DNA from: CAVRCA01 sp963719345 | GTDB lineage: Bacteria > Pseudomonadota > Alphaproteobacteria > Acetobacterales > Acetobacteraceae | DNA length: 64,000 bases | Reading direction: 5' to 3' | NCBI GenBank assembly: GCA_963719345.1 | Contig: CAVRCA010000007.1 | Span: forward strand, 62,001 to 126,000 | In this document: piece by piece, positions 39,939 through 47,882 of the stretch | Layout: each line of letters begins with the position of its first letter | How positions within the stretch are numbered: position 1 is the stretch's first letter | Program-made: the position numbers and the translations under genes | Notes under the pieces: model-generated | The model's input: the letters and a program-made list of their open reading frames with translations, nothing else | The model's database searches: none | What the model was told of the DNA's origin: nothing

Positions 39939-40238
39939 GCGTCCCCGGCGTAACTCGAACACGCGACACCAGGTTTCATACCACCTCGGCTTTCGCCGCC
40001 GCCGCCGGCCGCCCGGCGGCGTTCGTGGTCTGGACTATCCCTTCGCCATGACCCCGAAGGATCGTAGGCGCCGCCCGTCTAGTCTCTACACCGTCCCCTT
40101 GCGGGGCTTGGCTCGGGATCGGCATGGCGCCGTGCGCCGAAGCGTTCCCCGACTTTGAGCGGATTCACCGCGGCGTTTCCGACCGCGGTGCCCAATTGCT
40201 TAGGAAACCTGTGCTCTATCCTGCTGAGCTACGGGGAC
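39937..40238 (-). tRNA. tRNA-Arg (CCU anticodon) split by a 225-nt group I intron
   Basis: 5' exon 40238-40202 (GTCCCCG acceptor, GCTC...GAGC D-arm, CAGGT stem, TTCCT) and 3' exon 39976-39937 (AAACCTG, GTGTC, T-arm GCGTG/TACGC with TTCGAGT, CGGGGAC, G, CCA). Joined, they give a perfect 77-nt cloverleaf: stem CAGGT/ACCTG, loop TTCCTAA, anticodon CCT at 40204-40202. The intron sits directly 3' of the anticodon. The split position and the anticodon are the same as in the self-splicing tRNA-Arg(CCU) introns known from Agrobacterium and relatives. The gene precedes the BKACE gene on the same strand. Confidence 0.93.
39977..40201 (-). ncRNA. Group I (IC3-type) self-splicing intron in tRNA-Arg(CCU)
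   Basis: 225 nt. The 5' splice site follows U, which pairs with G in P1: the exon end CCU and intron start AA pair with UUGGG across a GCAA loop. P2 is CACCGCGG/CCGCGGTG (40190-40183 and 40173-40166). The catalytic core shows GAGCCAAGC, GTGTAGAGACTAGACGGG (40091-40074, P3/P8/P7 strand) and GGATAGTCCAGACC (40040-40027, P7 3' strand), which are near-identical to the Azoarcus tRNA-Ile intron core. The last intron base is G (39977). There is no room for a homing endonuclease and none is encoded. Confidence 0.92.
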
Positions 40239-40407
40239 CCCGACCGTTCTGGACCGCCGTTCTTAGACCGAGCGAGACCGGTTTGGCTAGCCGGCCCGCC
40301 CCGGACCTTCTGACCCGCGGTAGCGGTCCGTGTTCCGTATAAAGATACCGTTCTCTTGCCGGTATGGGGTAGGCTGGCACGATGCAGGGCGAAGCGCGGC
40401 TCCCCTC

Positions 40408-40987
40408 GTGACCGATGGTGCCACCGAGGCGCGACTGGCCGGCGCCATGCGGGCCGCGCAGGACGGTGACGCGAGCGCCTACCGGACGCTGCTGAGCGAG
40501 GTCGTGCCTACCATCGCGATCATCGTTCGCGCCCAGGGCGTACGGGGGGACCGGGTCGACGACGTCGTCCAGGACACGCTGCTGACGCTCCACCGCGCGC
40601 GGGCCACCTACGATCCGACGCGCCCCTTCCTTCCCTGGCTGCGCGCCATCGCGTCGCGCCGCGCGATCGACGCCTTGCGCCGGCATGGCCGCAGCGCCTC
40701 CCGCGAGGTATACGATCCGCACGCCTACGAGGCGCAGGCCGATACCGGCCGTTCGGCGCTCGAGTCGGTCGCGCAGGCCGACATGGCGCGCCGGGTCGGC
40801 GAAGCGGTCAAAACCCTGCCGGACGGGCCAGCGGCAAGCGGTCGAGCACCTGGCCCTGCGCGAAGCCAACCTGGACGACGTCGCCGCACTCACCGGCCGC
40901 AGCAAGGGCGCGCTGAAGGTCAATCTCCACCGGGCGCTGAAGGCGCTGCGGTCCAAGCTGCCAGAGGAGTGGGCCGGTGACGCCTGA
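40408..40987 (+). CDS. ECF-type RNA polymerase sigma factor (frame break near 40829)
   Basis: About 192 aa after removing one base (span 580 bp). Sigma-2: MRAAQDGDASAYRTLLSEVV, VDDVVQDTLLTLHRARATYD, PFLPWLRAIASRRAIDALRR. The frame changes inside LPDG; sigma-4 continues as QRQAVEHLALREANLDDVAA then LTGRSKGALKVNLHRALKAL. It is the first gene of a long plus-strand run and overlaps the NrsF-type gene by 11 bp, so it is the cognate sigma of that membrane anti-sigma. The start is GTG 40408. In other proteobacteria SigF/NrsF pairs respond to oxidants such as hypochlorite or heavy metals; the target here may be the molybdoenzyme operon downstream. Confidence 0.9.
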
Positions 40988-41633
40988 CCTCGCCCGCCAT
41001 CAGCACCTGATCGACGAACTCGTTGTCGGCCTGCGGCCCGTGCGCCGCCTGCTGTCGCCCTGGGCCAAGGCGCTCGTCTGGCTGGCCGCGGTCGGGGCGG
41101 CCGGCCTGCTGCTCGCCCCGTTCGCCGATTTCGATCAGCTCAGCCGGCGGCTCGCCGCGGTGCCCGACATGTGGCTCGCCGTGTTCGGATCAACGCTCAC
41201 CACGCTGCTCGCCGCCGTCGCGGCGTTCCAGACCAGCCTGCCGGACCGCAGCACCCGGTGGGCGCTGCTGCCGGTGCCCGCCGCACTGCTCTGGATCGCA
41301 GCCAGCGGCCTCGGTTGCCTGCGGAGCTGGGTGATCCCCGGCACCCACCCGGCGTCGATGGACGAGTCGCGGGTCTGCCTGATGTTCATCGTCGGCATCT
41401 CGCTGCCGCTTTCCTTGCTGATGCTCGGGCTGCTGCGCCGGACCTATGCCCTGCGCCCGGGCCTCACCGCCGCCCTCGGCGGGCTCGCGGCCGCGGCAGC
41501 GGCGGCGACGCTGCTCAACCTCTGCCACCCGTATGATGCCAGCGCGATCGATCTGTCGGTCCACGCCATCGCCGTGCTGGCCGTCGTCCTCGCCAATCGT
41601 GCGATTGCCGCCCGTGCCTTGACCGGAGCGTAA
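40977..41633 (+). CDS. NrsF-type (DUF1109) anti-sigma factor, membrane protein
   Basis: A 218-aa protein with six predicted membrane helices (for example LVWLAAVGAAGLLLAPF, LAVFGSTLTTLLAAVAAF, LMFIVGISLPLSLLMLGLL) and the DUF1109 start LIDELVVGLRPVRRLLSPW. ESRVCLMF and LLNLCHPYDASAIDL hold the two cysteines characteristic of NrsF proteins, which probably sense redox or metal stress. It begins at GTG 40977 within the sigma gene. It is expected to hold the sigma factor at the membrane until the signal arrives. Confidence 0.9.
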   Translation: MTPDLARHQHLIDELVVGLRPVRRLLSPWAKALVWLAAVGAAGLLLAPFADFDQLSRRLAAVPDMWLAVFGSTLTTLLAAVAAFQTSLPDRSTRWALLPVPAALLWIAASGLGCLRSWVIPGTHPASMDESRVCLMFIVGISLPLSLLMLGLLRRTYALRPGLTAALGGLAAAAAAATLLNLCHPYDASAIDLSVHAIAVLAVVLANRAIAARALTGA

Positions 41634-41675
41634 CCCCGCGCCCGTCGGCGCGAACAGGGAGGGATCGCAGACGAG

Positions 41676-42527
41676 ATGGGCAAGCCTGTGCCGATGACCC
41701 CTACCCCCGCCTCCATCGCCGCCCTCCCGAGGGCGCGCCGACGCACCCTGCTCCACCTGCCCGCCTTCGCGGCGGCGGCTCTTGCGCTCGGCATACCGCG
41801 CGCCGAAGCGGCCGAGCCGCCGACCGGTCGGGCGGCGATCCCCGATCTGGTGGTCTATTGCGACCCGACCCTGCGCCCGGCGATGCGCCGTATCGGGCGT
41901 CTGTTCACCGACCGGACCCGCGCGCCCGTTTACGTGTTTTCCGCCCCACCGCCGCTGATGCTGGCGCAACTCGATCGCGACGTGCAGAACGATATCTTGG
42001 TCTCGTCCGCCGCCACGCTCGACGAGGGCACCCGGCGAGAACTGGTGCTTCCGGCAACGCGGGTCGCGGGTTGGCGCAACCGCCTGGTCATCGCCGGCCT
42101 GAGCGCCAACCTGGCTAGCGAGGCACCTACCGACGTGGCCCGGTTGCCCGACCTGCTCGGCCCCGACCGGCTGGCGATCAGCGACGACACCGTCGCCTCC
42201 ACGGTGAACGGCCCCGCCGTGATCGAGCGGCTCGGGTTGCGCCAGGTGCTCGACGGCCGTGTGGTCGGTGCGGCCGACACCGACGAGATCGTTTTTCTCC
42301 TGGTCACCGGCACCGCTCGCTTCGGCCTGGTCCATCTGACCGACGTCCGCGCCAATCCGCGCCTGGGCGTGGTCGCCATGGTCCCGGACACCGCCTATGC
42401 GCCGATCGTCTACGCGGCCGCCGCGAGCCGGGTCGGCCGCAGCCCAAGCACGCAGGCGTTCCTCGGTTTTCTCGGCACGCCGGACGCCGATCGCAGGCTC
42501 GGCTTGGAGGGGCTTGCACGGACATGA
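41676..42527 (+). CDS. Periplasmic ModA-like substrate-binding protein
   Basis: About 283 aa. The N-terminus has a long basic region and a hydrophobic segment ending in AEA (LPAFAAAALALGIPRAEAAE), a Tat- or Sec-like signal. The mature part reads DLVVYCDPTLRPAMRRIGRL, VYVFSAPPPLMLAQLDRDVQ, NDILVSSAATLDEGTRRELV and LAISDDTVASTVNGPAVIERL, resembling molybdate/tungstate-binding ModA. No permease or ATPase follows; instead the stop overlaps the cytochrome b gene (ATGA). A role in molybdenum supply to, or assembly of, the adjacent molybdoenzyme is inference. An internal ATG at 41694 is an alternative start. Confidence 0.8.
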   Translation: MGKPVPMTPTPASIAALPRARRRTLLHLPAFAAAALALGIPRAEAAEPPTGRAAIPDLVVYCDPTLRPAMRRIGRLFTDRTRAPVYVFSAPPPLMLAQLDRDVQNDILVSSAATLDEGTRRELVLPATRVAGWRNRLVIAGLSANLASEAPTDVARLPDLLGPDRLAISDDTVASTVNGPAVIERLGLRQVLDGRVVGAADTDEIVFLLVTGTARFGLVHLTDVRANPRLGVVAMVPDTAYAPIVYAAAASRVGRSPSTQAFLGFLGTPDADRRLGLEGLART

Positions 42528-43218
42528 GCACGACCATCAAGCCCGCCCTGGCCGCTGAGCGCGACGAGCAGCGTCATCCGCTGATCCTGCGCATCGCGCA
42601 TTGGCTGCTGGCCTTCTCCATCCTCGTCATGATCGGCAGCGGGTGGCGGATCTACAACGCCTCGCCGATTTTTCCGTTTCGGTTTGCGGAATGGATGACG
42701 CTCGGCGGCGACGTCTCGACCTCGCTCGCACGGCACAACGACCCGGGCGTCGCCACCGCGATCGCCTGGCATTTCGCCGGCATCTGGCTGCTGTTCGCGG
42801 CCTTTCTGCTCTATCTCCTCTACGGCGTGCTCTCGGGCCATTTCCGACGCGACTTCCTGCCGGTCGACCGCGCGCTTTCCTTCGGGACTTCGTCGCCGCC
42901 GCGCGCTTCAAGCTCGAACACCGGCTGGGCCACTACAACGCCGTGCAGAAAGCCTTTTACTGGGGCATCATCCTGGCGATCACCATCATGCTGGTCAGCG
43001 GGCTCGCGATCTGGAAGCCGGTTCAGCTCGCGCCCATCGACGCCCTGTTCGGCGGCTTCCAGGGCGCCCGCCTGGTCCACTTCCTGGTCATGGCCGCGAT
43101 CGTCCTTTTCCTCGTGGTGCACGTCACCCTGGTGGTGCTGGTGCCGAAAACATTCGTCGCCATGGTGCTTGGTCGGGCGTCGGCCGCGCCGCACACCCGG
43201 AAGGACGCTGATGCGTGA
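42524..43218 (+). CDS. Membrane cytochrome b (thiosulfate-reductase/cyt b561-like subunit; frame break near 42880)
   Basis: About 231 aa, four membrane helices with bis-histidine haem ligands. HPLILRIAHWLLAFSILVMI, IAWHFAGIWLLFAAFLLYLL, then after one missing base LRDFVAAARFKLEHRLGHYN, AVQKAFYWGIILAITIMLVS, LVHFLVMAAIVLFLVVHVTL. Such cytochromes link periplasmic molybdoenzymes to the quinone pool. Its end overlaps the next gene by eight bases (ATGCGTGA), so the two subunits are co-translated. The uncorrected frame runs on by chance into the molybdoenzyme frame, giving a false fusion. Confidence 0.88.
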
Positions 43219-43936
43219 CCGTGATCTGATCGCCGCCGTCGAGCGGCGCGGGCTGTTGCGCGGCGGCCTCAGCCTCGGTGCGCTGACCCTGCTGACTGGC
43301 TGCGATGTCAGCGACAACGATGCGGTGCAGACCGTCCTGTCTTCGTTCTCGCGCTGGAACGACCGCGTGCAGGCCGCGCTGTTCAACCCCGCCAAGCTCG
43401 CCCCGACATTTGCCGAAGCCGACGCGGTAAAAGATTTCCGCTACAACGCCTGGTACCCGCCCGACAAGGCGCCACAACTCGATCCGGCCAGCTATCGCCT
43501 GCAGCTTGCCGGCCTGATCGGCGACAAGCGGCCGTGGTCGGTCGAGCAACTGTATGCACTGCCGCAAGCCAGCCAGGTCACGCGGCACGTCTGCGTCGAG
43601 GGCTGGAGTATGATCGGCAAGTGGAGCGGCACGCCGCTGCGCGACTTTTTGCAGCGGATCGGCGCCGACACCACCGCCAAGTATGTCGGGTTCGAGTGCG
43701 CCGACGGCTACTACGAAGGCATGGACATGCGGACGGCGCTGCATCCGCAGACCTTGATGGCGTTCCGGCTTTCGGATGAAATTTTGCCGACGCAGTACGG
43801 CTACCCTTTCAAGATCAGGGTTCCGACCAAGCTGGGGTTCAAGAACCCGAAATGGGTGGTAGCCTTGTACGTGACGAACAAGGAACCGTCCGGGTTCTGG
43901 ACTGATCGCGGCTACAACTGGTTCAGCGGCATTTGA
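43211..43936 (+). CDS. Molybdopterin-dependent oxidoreductase of the sulfite-oxidase fold
   Basis: 241 aa, small single-domain enzyme of the SUOX/MsrP/YedY type. The N-terminus has twin arginine and a lipobox-like end (RRGLLRGGLSLGALTLLTGC), suggesting Tat export and perhaps lipidation. The Mo-ligating Cys128 is in TRHVCVEGWSMIGKWSGTPL. Further motifs are YVGFECADGYYEGMDMRTAL, LPTQYGYPFKIRVPTKLGFK and a C-terminal GYNWFSGI. With the cytochrome b next to it, it should form a membrane-bound reductase or oxidase. MsrP-like repair of oxidised methionines would suit control by a SigF/NrsF pair but the substrate is unproven. Confidence 0.92.
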   Translation: MRDRDLIAAVERRGLLRGGLSLGALTLLTGCDVSDNDAVQTVLSSFSRWNDRVQAALFNPAKLAPTFAEADAVKDFRYNAWYPPDKAPQLDPASYRLQLAGLIGDKRPWSVEQLYALPQASQVTRHVCVEGWSMIGKWSGTPLRDFLQRIGADTTAKYVGFECADGYYEGMDMRTALHPQTLMAFRLSDEILPTQYGYPFKIRVPTKLGFKNPKWVVALYVTNKEPSGFWTDRGYNWFSGI

Positions 43937-44691
43937 TGACGGCACCGACGGCGGCGAACGCCTGCGCGATTGCGGTGATGGCGAAGGCGCCGCAGCCGGG
44001 GCGGTCGAAAACCCGGCTGGTCCCGCCGCTGACGGCGGAATGCGCCGCCGCCCTCAGTGCCGCGTTCCTGCGCGACGTGACGGAGAACATCGAACTGGCC
44101 GCGCGATCGGCGCCGATCAGAGGCTACGTCGCCTACGCGCCGGCCGGACTGGAGAGGCTGTTCAGCGGCCATCTCGCGGCGGGCACGCGCCTCGTTCTGG
44201 CCGACGGCGAGTGCGAGGCGCCGCCGCGGGTGAAAGGGTTCGGCCGTTGCCTGCTGCACGCCATCGGTGCGCTGCTCGCCGACGGGTTCGGTGCGGCCTG
44301 CGTGCTGAACTCCGACAGCCCGACGCTGCCGACCGCACTGCTGCGCCACGCGGCCCAGGCGCTGGGCGCGCCGGGTGACCGCGCGGTGCTGGGACCGGCT
44401 TCGGACGGCGGCTACTACCTGCTCGGCGTCAAGGCGCCGCATGCGCATCTGTTCGAGGACATTGCCTGGAGCAGCGATCGGTCGCCGACCAGACCCGCGC
44501 CCGCGCCCGCACTCTCGGCCTCGAGTTGGTCGAACTCGAGACCTGGTACGACGTCGATGACCGCGACGCACTCGGCCGGCTACTTGCGGAACTCGAGGAC
44601 CCACCGGCGCGCGCCGCCCTACCCGGCCCCGCGTACGGCTGCGTGCATCGAGCGGTTCGGCGTACGACGCCTACTTGGGCTGGCGGCTTGA
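43936..44691 (+). CDS. CofC-like transferase, TIGR04282/DUF2064 family (two frame breaks)
   Basis: A nucleotidyl/glycosyl-transferase-like protein of 251 aa. MAKAPQPGRSKTRLVPPLTA is the nucleotide-binding start of the family; VLNSDSPTLPTALLRHAAQA and GDRAVLGPASDGGYYLLGV follow. After DIAWSS the frame changes (~44475), continuing as VADQTRARARTLGLELVELE and TWYDVDDRDALGRLLAELED, and changes back around 44605 to PYPAPRTAACIERFGVRRLL. The two shifts compensate, so the span is a multiple of three. It starts in the stop of the molybdoenzyme gene. The family is named for its association with radical SAM proteins, in keeping with the enzyme at 46052. Confidence 0.8.
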   Translation: MTAPTAANACAIAVMAKAPQPGRSKTRLVPPLTAECAAALSAAFLRDVTENIELAARSAPIRGYVAYAPAGLERLFSGHLAAGTRLVLADGECEAPPRVKGFGRCLLHAIGALLADGFGAACVLNSDSPTLPTALLRHAAQALGAPGDRAVLGPASDGGYYLLGVKAPHAHLFEDIAWSSDRSPTRPAPAPALSASSWSNSRPGTTSMTATHSAGYLRNSRTHRRAPPYPAPRTAACIERFGVRRLLGLAA

Positions 44692-46052
44692 CGCTCGCTC
44701 GATCGGGGGCACGCAGCCTGCTTCTGCTGGGCTTCGCCGGGGTTTCCCTCGTCGTCCTGATCGGTGCCGGCGCGGCGTTGCACGTGCCCGGCGCCGACAG
44801 CGTCGGCTCGGTCGGGCTCACCAATCTCTTTGTTGCCCTCCTGGCGGTCGCCGGCACGATCTATCTCGCTTCGGTCCGCCTCGTTGTGGCCCGCCCTCCG
44901 CCACGCCGGCGCCGTGTGGCTGGTACTCGCCTTCGCACTGGCGATGCGGCTGCCGGCACTGGCGAGCCCGCCGTTCCTGTCGAGCGACCTGTTCCGCTAT
45001 GTCTGGGACGGGCGGGTGCAGCAGGCCGGCATCAACCCGTATCGCTACATCCCGGCCGATCCCGCACTCGAGCGGCTGCGCGACGAGGCGATCTATCCGC
45101 ACGTCAACCGGCGGGACTACGCGCCGACAATCTATCCGCCAGTGGCGCAGCTCGTCTTTCGCGCGATCGCCGGCGTGAGCGAAACGCCGCTGCGCGATAA
45201 AAGCGGCAATGCTGGGGTTCGAGTGCCTGGCCGTCGCCTGCCTGCTCCGCCTGCTGCGGCTCGCCGGCCTGCCGGCGGCGCGCGTGCTGATCTACGCGTG
45301 GAATCCGCTCGCGGTCTGGTGCTTCGCCGGCAACGGCCATGTCGACGCCGCCGCGATCGGTCTGATCGCGCTGGCGCTGATGGCACGCGGCCTCCGCCGG
45401 GACGGCTGGGCCGGTGCTGCCCTCGCGGCGGCGACGCTGATGAAGTTCCTGCCGGTCGTCCTTGTCCCGGCGGTCTGGCGCCGCTGGGACTGGCGGTTCG
45501 TCGCCGCCTTCGCCGTCGTGCTCGCGGTGCTCTATGCCTGCTACATCGACGTCGGCTGGCGGGTGTTCGGTTTCCTCCCCGCCTACGGCAGCGAGGAAGG
45601 GCTGAGTGGCGGCACCGGCTTCTGGCTGCTGGCCGGCTTGGCCATGCTCAGACCGCTCCCGAATTTCGCCGGCCCCCTCTATATGGCAGCCGCAGCCATC
45701 GGGCTTGTGGCCCTCGGTGCCCGGACCGCGCTGCGGACCGACTGGCCGTGCGCGGCGGCCGACGACGTGCCCGCGGTGTGCGGTGCAGCGTCCGTCCTTG
45801 GAAGCTGCACCATGGTCGGCCCTCAGCCCGCACTATCCCTGGTACTTCGTCTGGCTTGCGGTGCCGGCGTGCCTGACGCCCCTTATGTCCATCGTCTGGT
45901 TGTCGGTCGCGCCGCTGCTGCTCTATCTTGATCCGTTCCATGAGCGGTTCATCTGGCCGTCCCTGGTCTACGGTCCCGCGATCGGGCTCGCTTGGCGGGA
46001 TCTGCGACGGTTTTCCCGCCCCACCCCGGCCGCTCTGCCAAGGAGTTCCTGA
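44688..46052 (+). CDS. Polytopic membrane glycosyltransferase, GT87/DUF2029-like (three frame breaks)
   Basis: About 454 aa, spread over three frames: SLLLLGFAGVSLVVLIGAGA (44688-~44885), then HAGAVWLVLAFALAMRLPAL and SDLFRYVWDGRVQQAGINPY (to ~45197), then LIYAWNPLAVWCFAGNGHVD and MKFLPVVLVPAVWRRWDWRF (to ~45815), finally SPHYPWYFVWLAVPACLTPL. The luminal Asp in SSDLFRYVWDGR and the GNGHVDA motif fit polyprenyl-phosphate-sugar mannosyltransferases. The total length remains a multiple of three. Either the local sequence is poor or the gene is decaying. TTG 44688 overlaps the previous stop. The start of the next gene overlaps its stop (TGATG). Confidence 0.75.
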
Positions 46053-47105
46053 TGACGCGCGACCTCGCTCAAGGACCCGCGCCGCTACTTCGAGGCCATC
46101 GAGCAGGACCGCGGCGCGCTCGCCGACACTGCCCCGGTGTGCCTCTACCTGGAGACGACGAACCGCTGCAATCTGCTGTGCGAAACTTGCCCGCGCACCT
46201 TCGAGACGCTGGAGCCGCCGGCCGACATGAGCTGGGAGCTGTTTACCCGGATCGTCGACCAGGTGCCGGGCCTCGCGCGCGCGGTGCTGCACGGCGTCGG
46301 CGAGCCGATGCTGGTGCGCGAGCTGCCCCGCATGATCCGCTACCTCAAGCAGCGCGGTGTCTACGTGCTGTTCAACACCAACGGTACCCTGCTGAGCCCG
46401 AAGAAGTTCCAGGAGTTGGTCGACACCGGGCTCGACGAACTGCGCGTCTCCGTCGATGCCGCCGACGCCGAGACATACCTGCAGGTACGCGGCAAGAATT
46501 TTTTCCATCGCATCGTGCGCGACGTGCGCCGGTTCACCCAGTTTCAGCGGGACATCGGCGCCACCACGCCACGCGTGTCACTCTGGCTGACCGGCCTGAA
46601 GGAAACGGTGCAGCAACTGCCCGAGTTCGTGCGCATGGCGGCCGACATGGGGGTTGGCGAGGTTCACCTGCAGCGACTGGTATTCGACCAGGCCGGCTTT
46701 GGGCTCGCCCGGCCCGAGCACTCGCTGTTCGAGCAGACGCGGCAGGACGAGCAGGCAGCGATCGAGGCGGCGCAGGCGATTGGCGTCACCCTGGGAGTTC
46801 GGCTCGACGCTTCGGGCGCCACCGAGCCGGGACTCAGCCTCAAGAAACAGACCGAGGATCAGCCGTGGTCGACCTGCCGCCGGCCTTGGTCGCTGATGTA
46901 TTTTACGGCGCATGGTCGCGCGCTGCCGTGCTGCATCGCGCCGTTCTCGGCGCGCGGCTACGAAAACTACACCCTGGGCAACGCGGCCGAACAGAGCCTG
47001 CCAGAGATCTGGAACGGCCCCGCCTATCAGGAATTCCGCGCGCAGTTGCTGAGCGACACGCCGCCCAAGCCGTGCCAGAACTGCGGGATGCGCTGGAGTC
47101 TCTAG
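46052..47105 (+). CDS. Radical SAM/SPASM domain enzyme (frame break at 46070)
   Basis: About 350 aa. After MTRDLA the frame changes by one base, then KDPRRYFEAIEQDRGALADT leads to the radical SAM cluster CNLLCETC (Cx3Cx2C) in LETTNRCNLLCETCPRTFE. GVGEPMLVRELPRMIRYLK and YVLFNTNGTLLSPKKF are the GGE-like and SAM-binding strands. The C-terminal SPASM region has STCRRPW, LPCCIAPFSARGYEN, EIWNGPAYQEF and PKPCQNCGMRW for an auxiliary Fe-S cluster. SPASM enzymes modify peptides, proteins or sugars. The substrate is unknown; neighbouring glycosyltransferases suggest a sugar or lipid-linked sugar. RBS AAGGAG precedes ATG 46052. Confidence 0.88.
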
Positions 47106-47109
47106 CTCT

Positions 47110-47832
47110 GTGACGCCGCGCGTCTGCGCCGTCATTCCGGTGCTGAACGAGGCCGGCGCGATCGGGCCGACCGTCGCGGGACTGCCGCGCGAGCATGTCC
47201 AGCGGGTGATCGTGGTCGACGGCGGCAGTCGCGACGGCACGATGGCGGAAGCACGCGCGGCCGGCGCGGAGGTACTGATGGAAGCGCGCCGCGGATACGG
47301 GCGGGCCTGCGCCACCGGCGCGGAACATGCAATCGCGCTCGGCGCCGAGATCGTGCTGTTCCTCGACGGCGATGGCGCCGACCCGATGGAGCAAGCCGGG
47401 CAGCTCGTTGGGCCGCTGCTGGCCGGGAACGCCGATTTCGTCATCGCCTCGCGCACCCGCGGCAAGCGTGAGCCGGGCAGCATGGGCTGGCATCAGGTAG
47501 TGGCGGGAATGCTGATCGGCCGCGCCGTCGGCTTGCTCAGCGGCGTGCCGTACAGCGACATGTCGGCCTTTCGCGCCATCCGTCTCGATGCCTTGCGCCG
47601 CCTCGGCATGCGCGAGATGACCTATGGCTGGAACCTCGAGATGCAAATGCGGGCGGCGCACGCCGGCATGCGGGTGCGCGAGGTGCCGCTGCCCTACCGG
47701 CGGCGGATCGCCGGACAGTCGAAGGTGGCCGGAAACCTGCGCGGCAGCCTGCGGGCGGGAACCCGCATCGCCGCCACCTTGCTGCGGGTCGGCGTCGATC
47801 TGCGGCGCACGCCCTCCCACTCCAAGACGTAG
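47110..47832 (+). CDS. GT2 family glycosyltransferase (polyprenyl-phosphate sugar transferase-like)
   Basis: 240 aa, GT-A fold. CAVIPVLNEAGAIGPTVAGL, VIVVDGGSRDGTMAEARAAG, RRGYGRACATGAEHAIALGA, FLDGDGADPMEQAGQLVGPL (DxD-like metal site), SGVPYSDMSAFRAIRLDALR and a C-terminal GNLRGSLRAGTRIAA. The length fits soluble members that make dolichol- or undecaprenyl-phosphate sugars, which would supply a donor for the GT87-like membrane enzyme upstream. GTG 47110 lies 4 bp after the radical SAM stop. It ends the co-directional run that starts at the sigma factor. Confidence 0.92.
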   Translation: MTPRVCAVIPVLNEAGAIGPTVAGLPREHVQRVIVVDGGSRDGTMAEARAAGAEVLMEARRGYGRACATGAEHAIALGAEIVLFLDGDGADPMEQAGQLVGPLLAGNADFVIASRTRGKREPGSMGWHQVVAGMLIGRAVGLLSGVPYSDMSAFRAIRLDALRRLGMREMTYGWNLEMQMRAAHAGMRVREVPLPYRRRIAGQSKVAGNLRGSLRAGTRIAATLLRVGVDLRRTPSHSKT

Positions 47833-47882
47833 CCCAAACCGGAAAAGCCCTGGCAAGATGCCCGCCGGCGCGGGGGGACGGC

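Noticed and set aside
40124..40342. Short open frame inside and beside the intron as an intron-encoded endonuclease
   Set aside because: Far too short, wrong strand, and no LAGLIDADG, HNH or GIY-YIG motif.
42524..43936. Apparent 470-aa fusion of cytochrome b and the molybdoenzyme
   Set aside because: The cytochrome's second half lies in another frame and ends in its own stop at 43218. The fusion results from a missing base near 42880.
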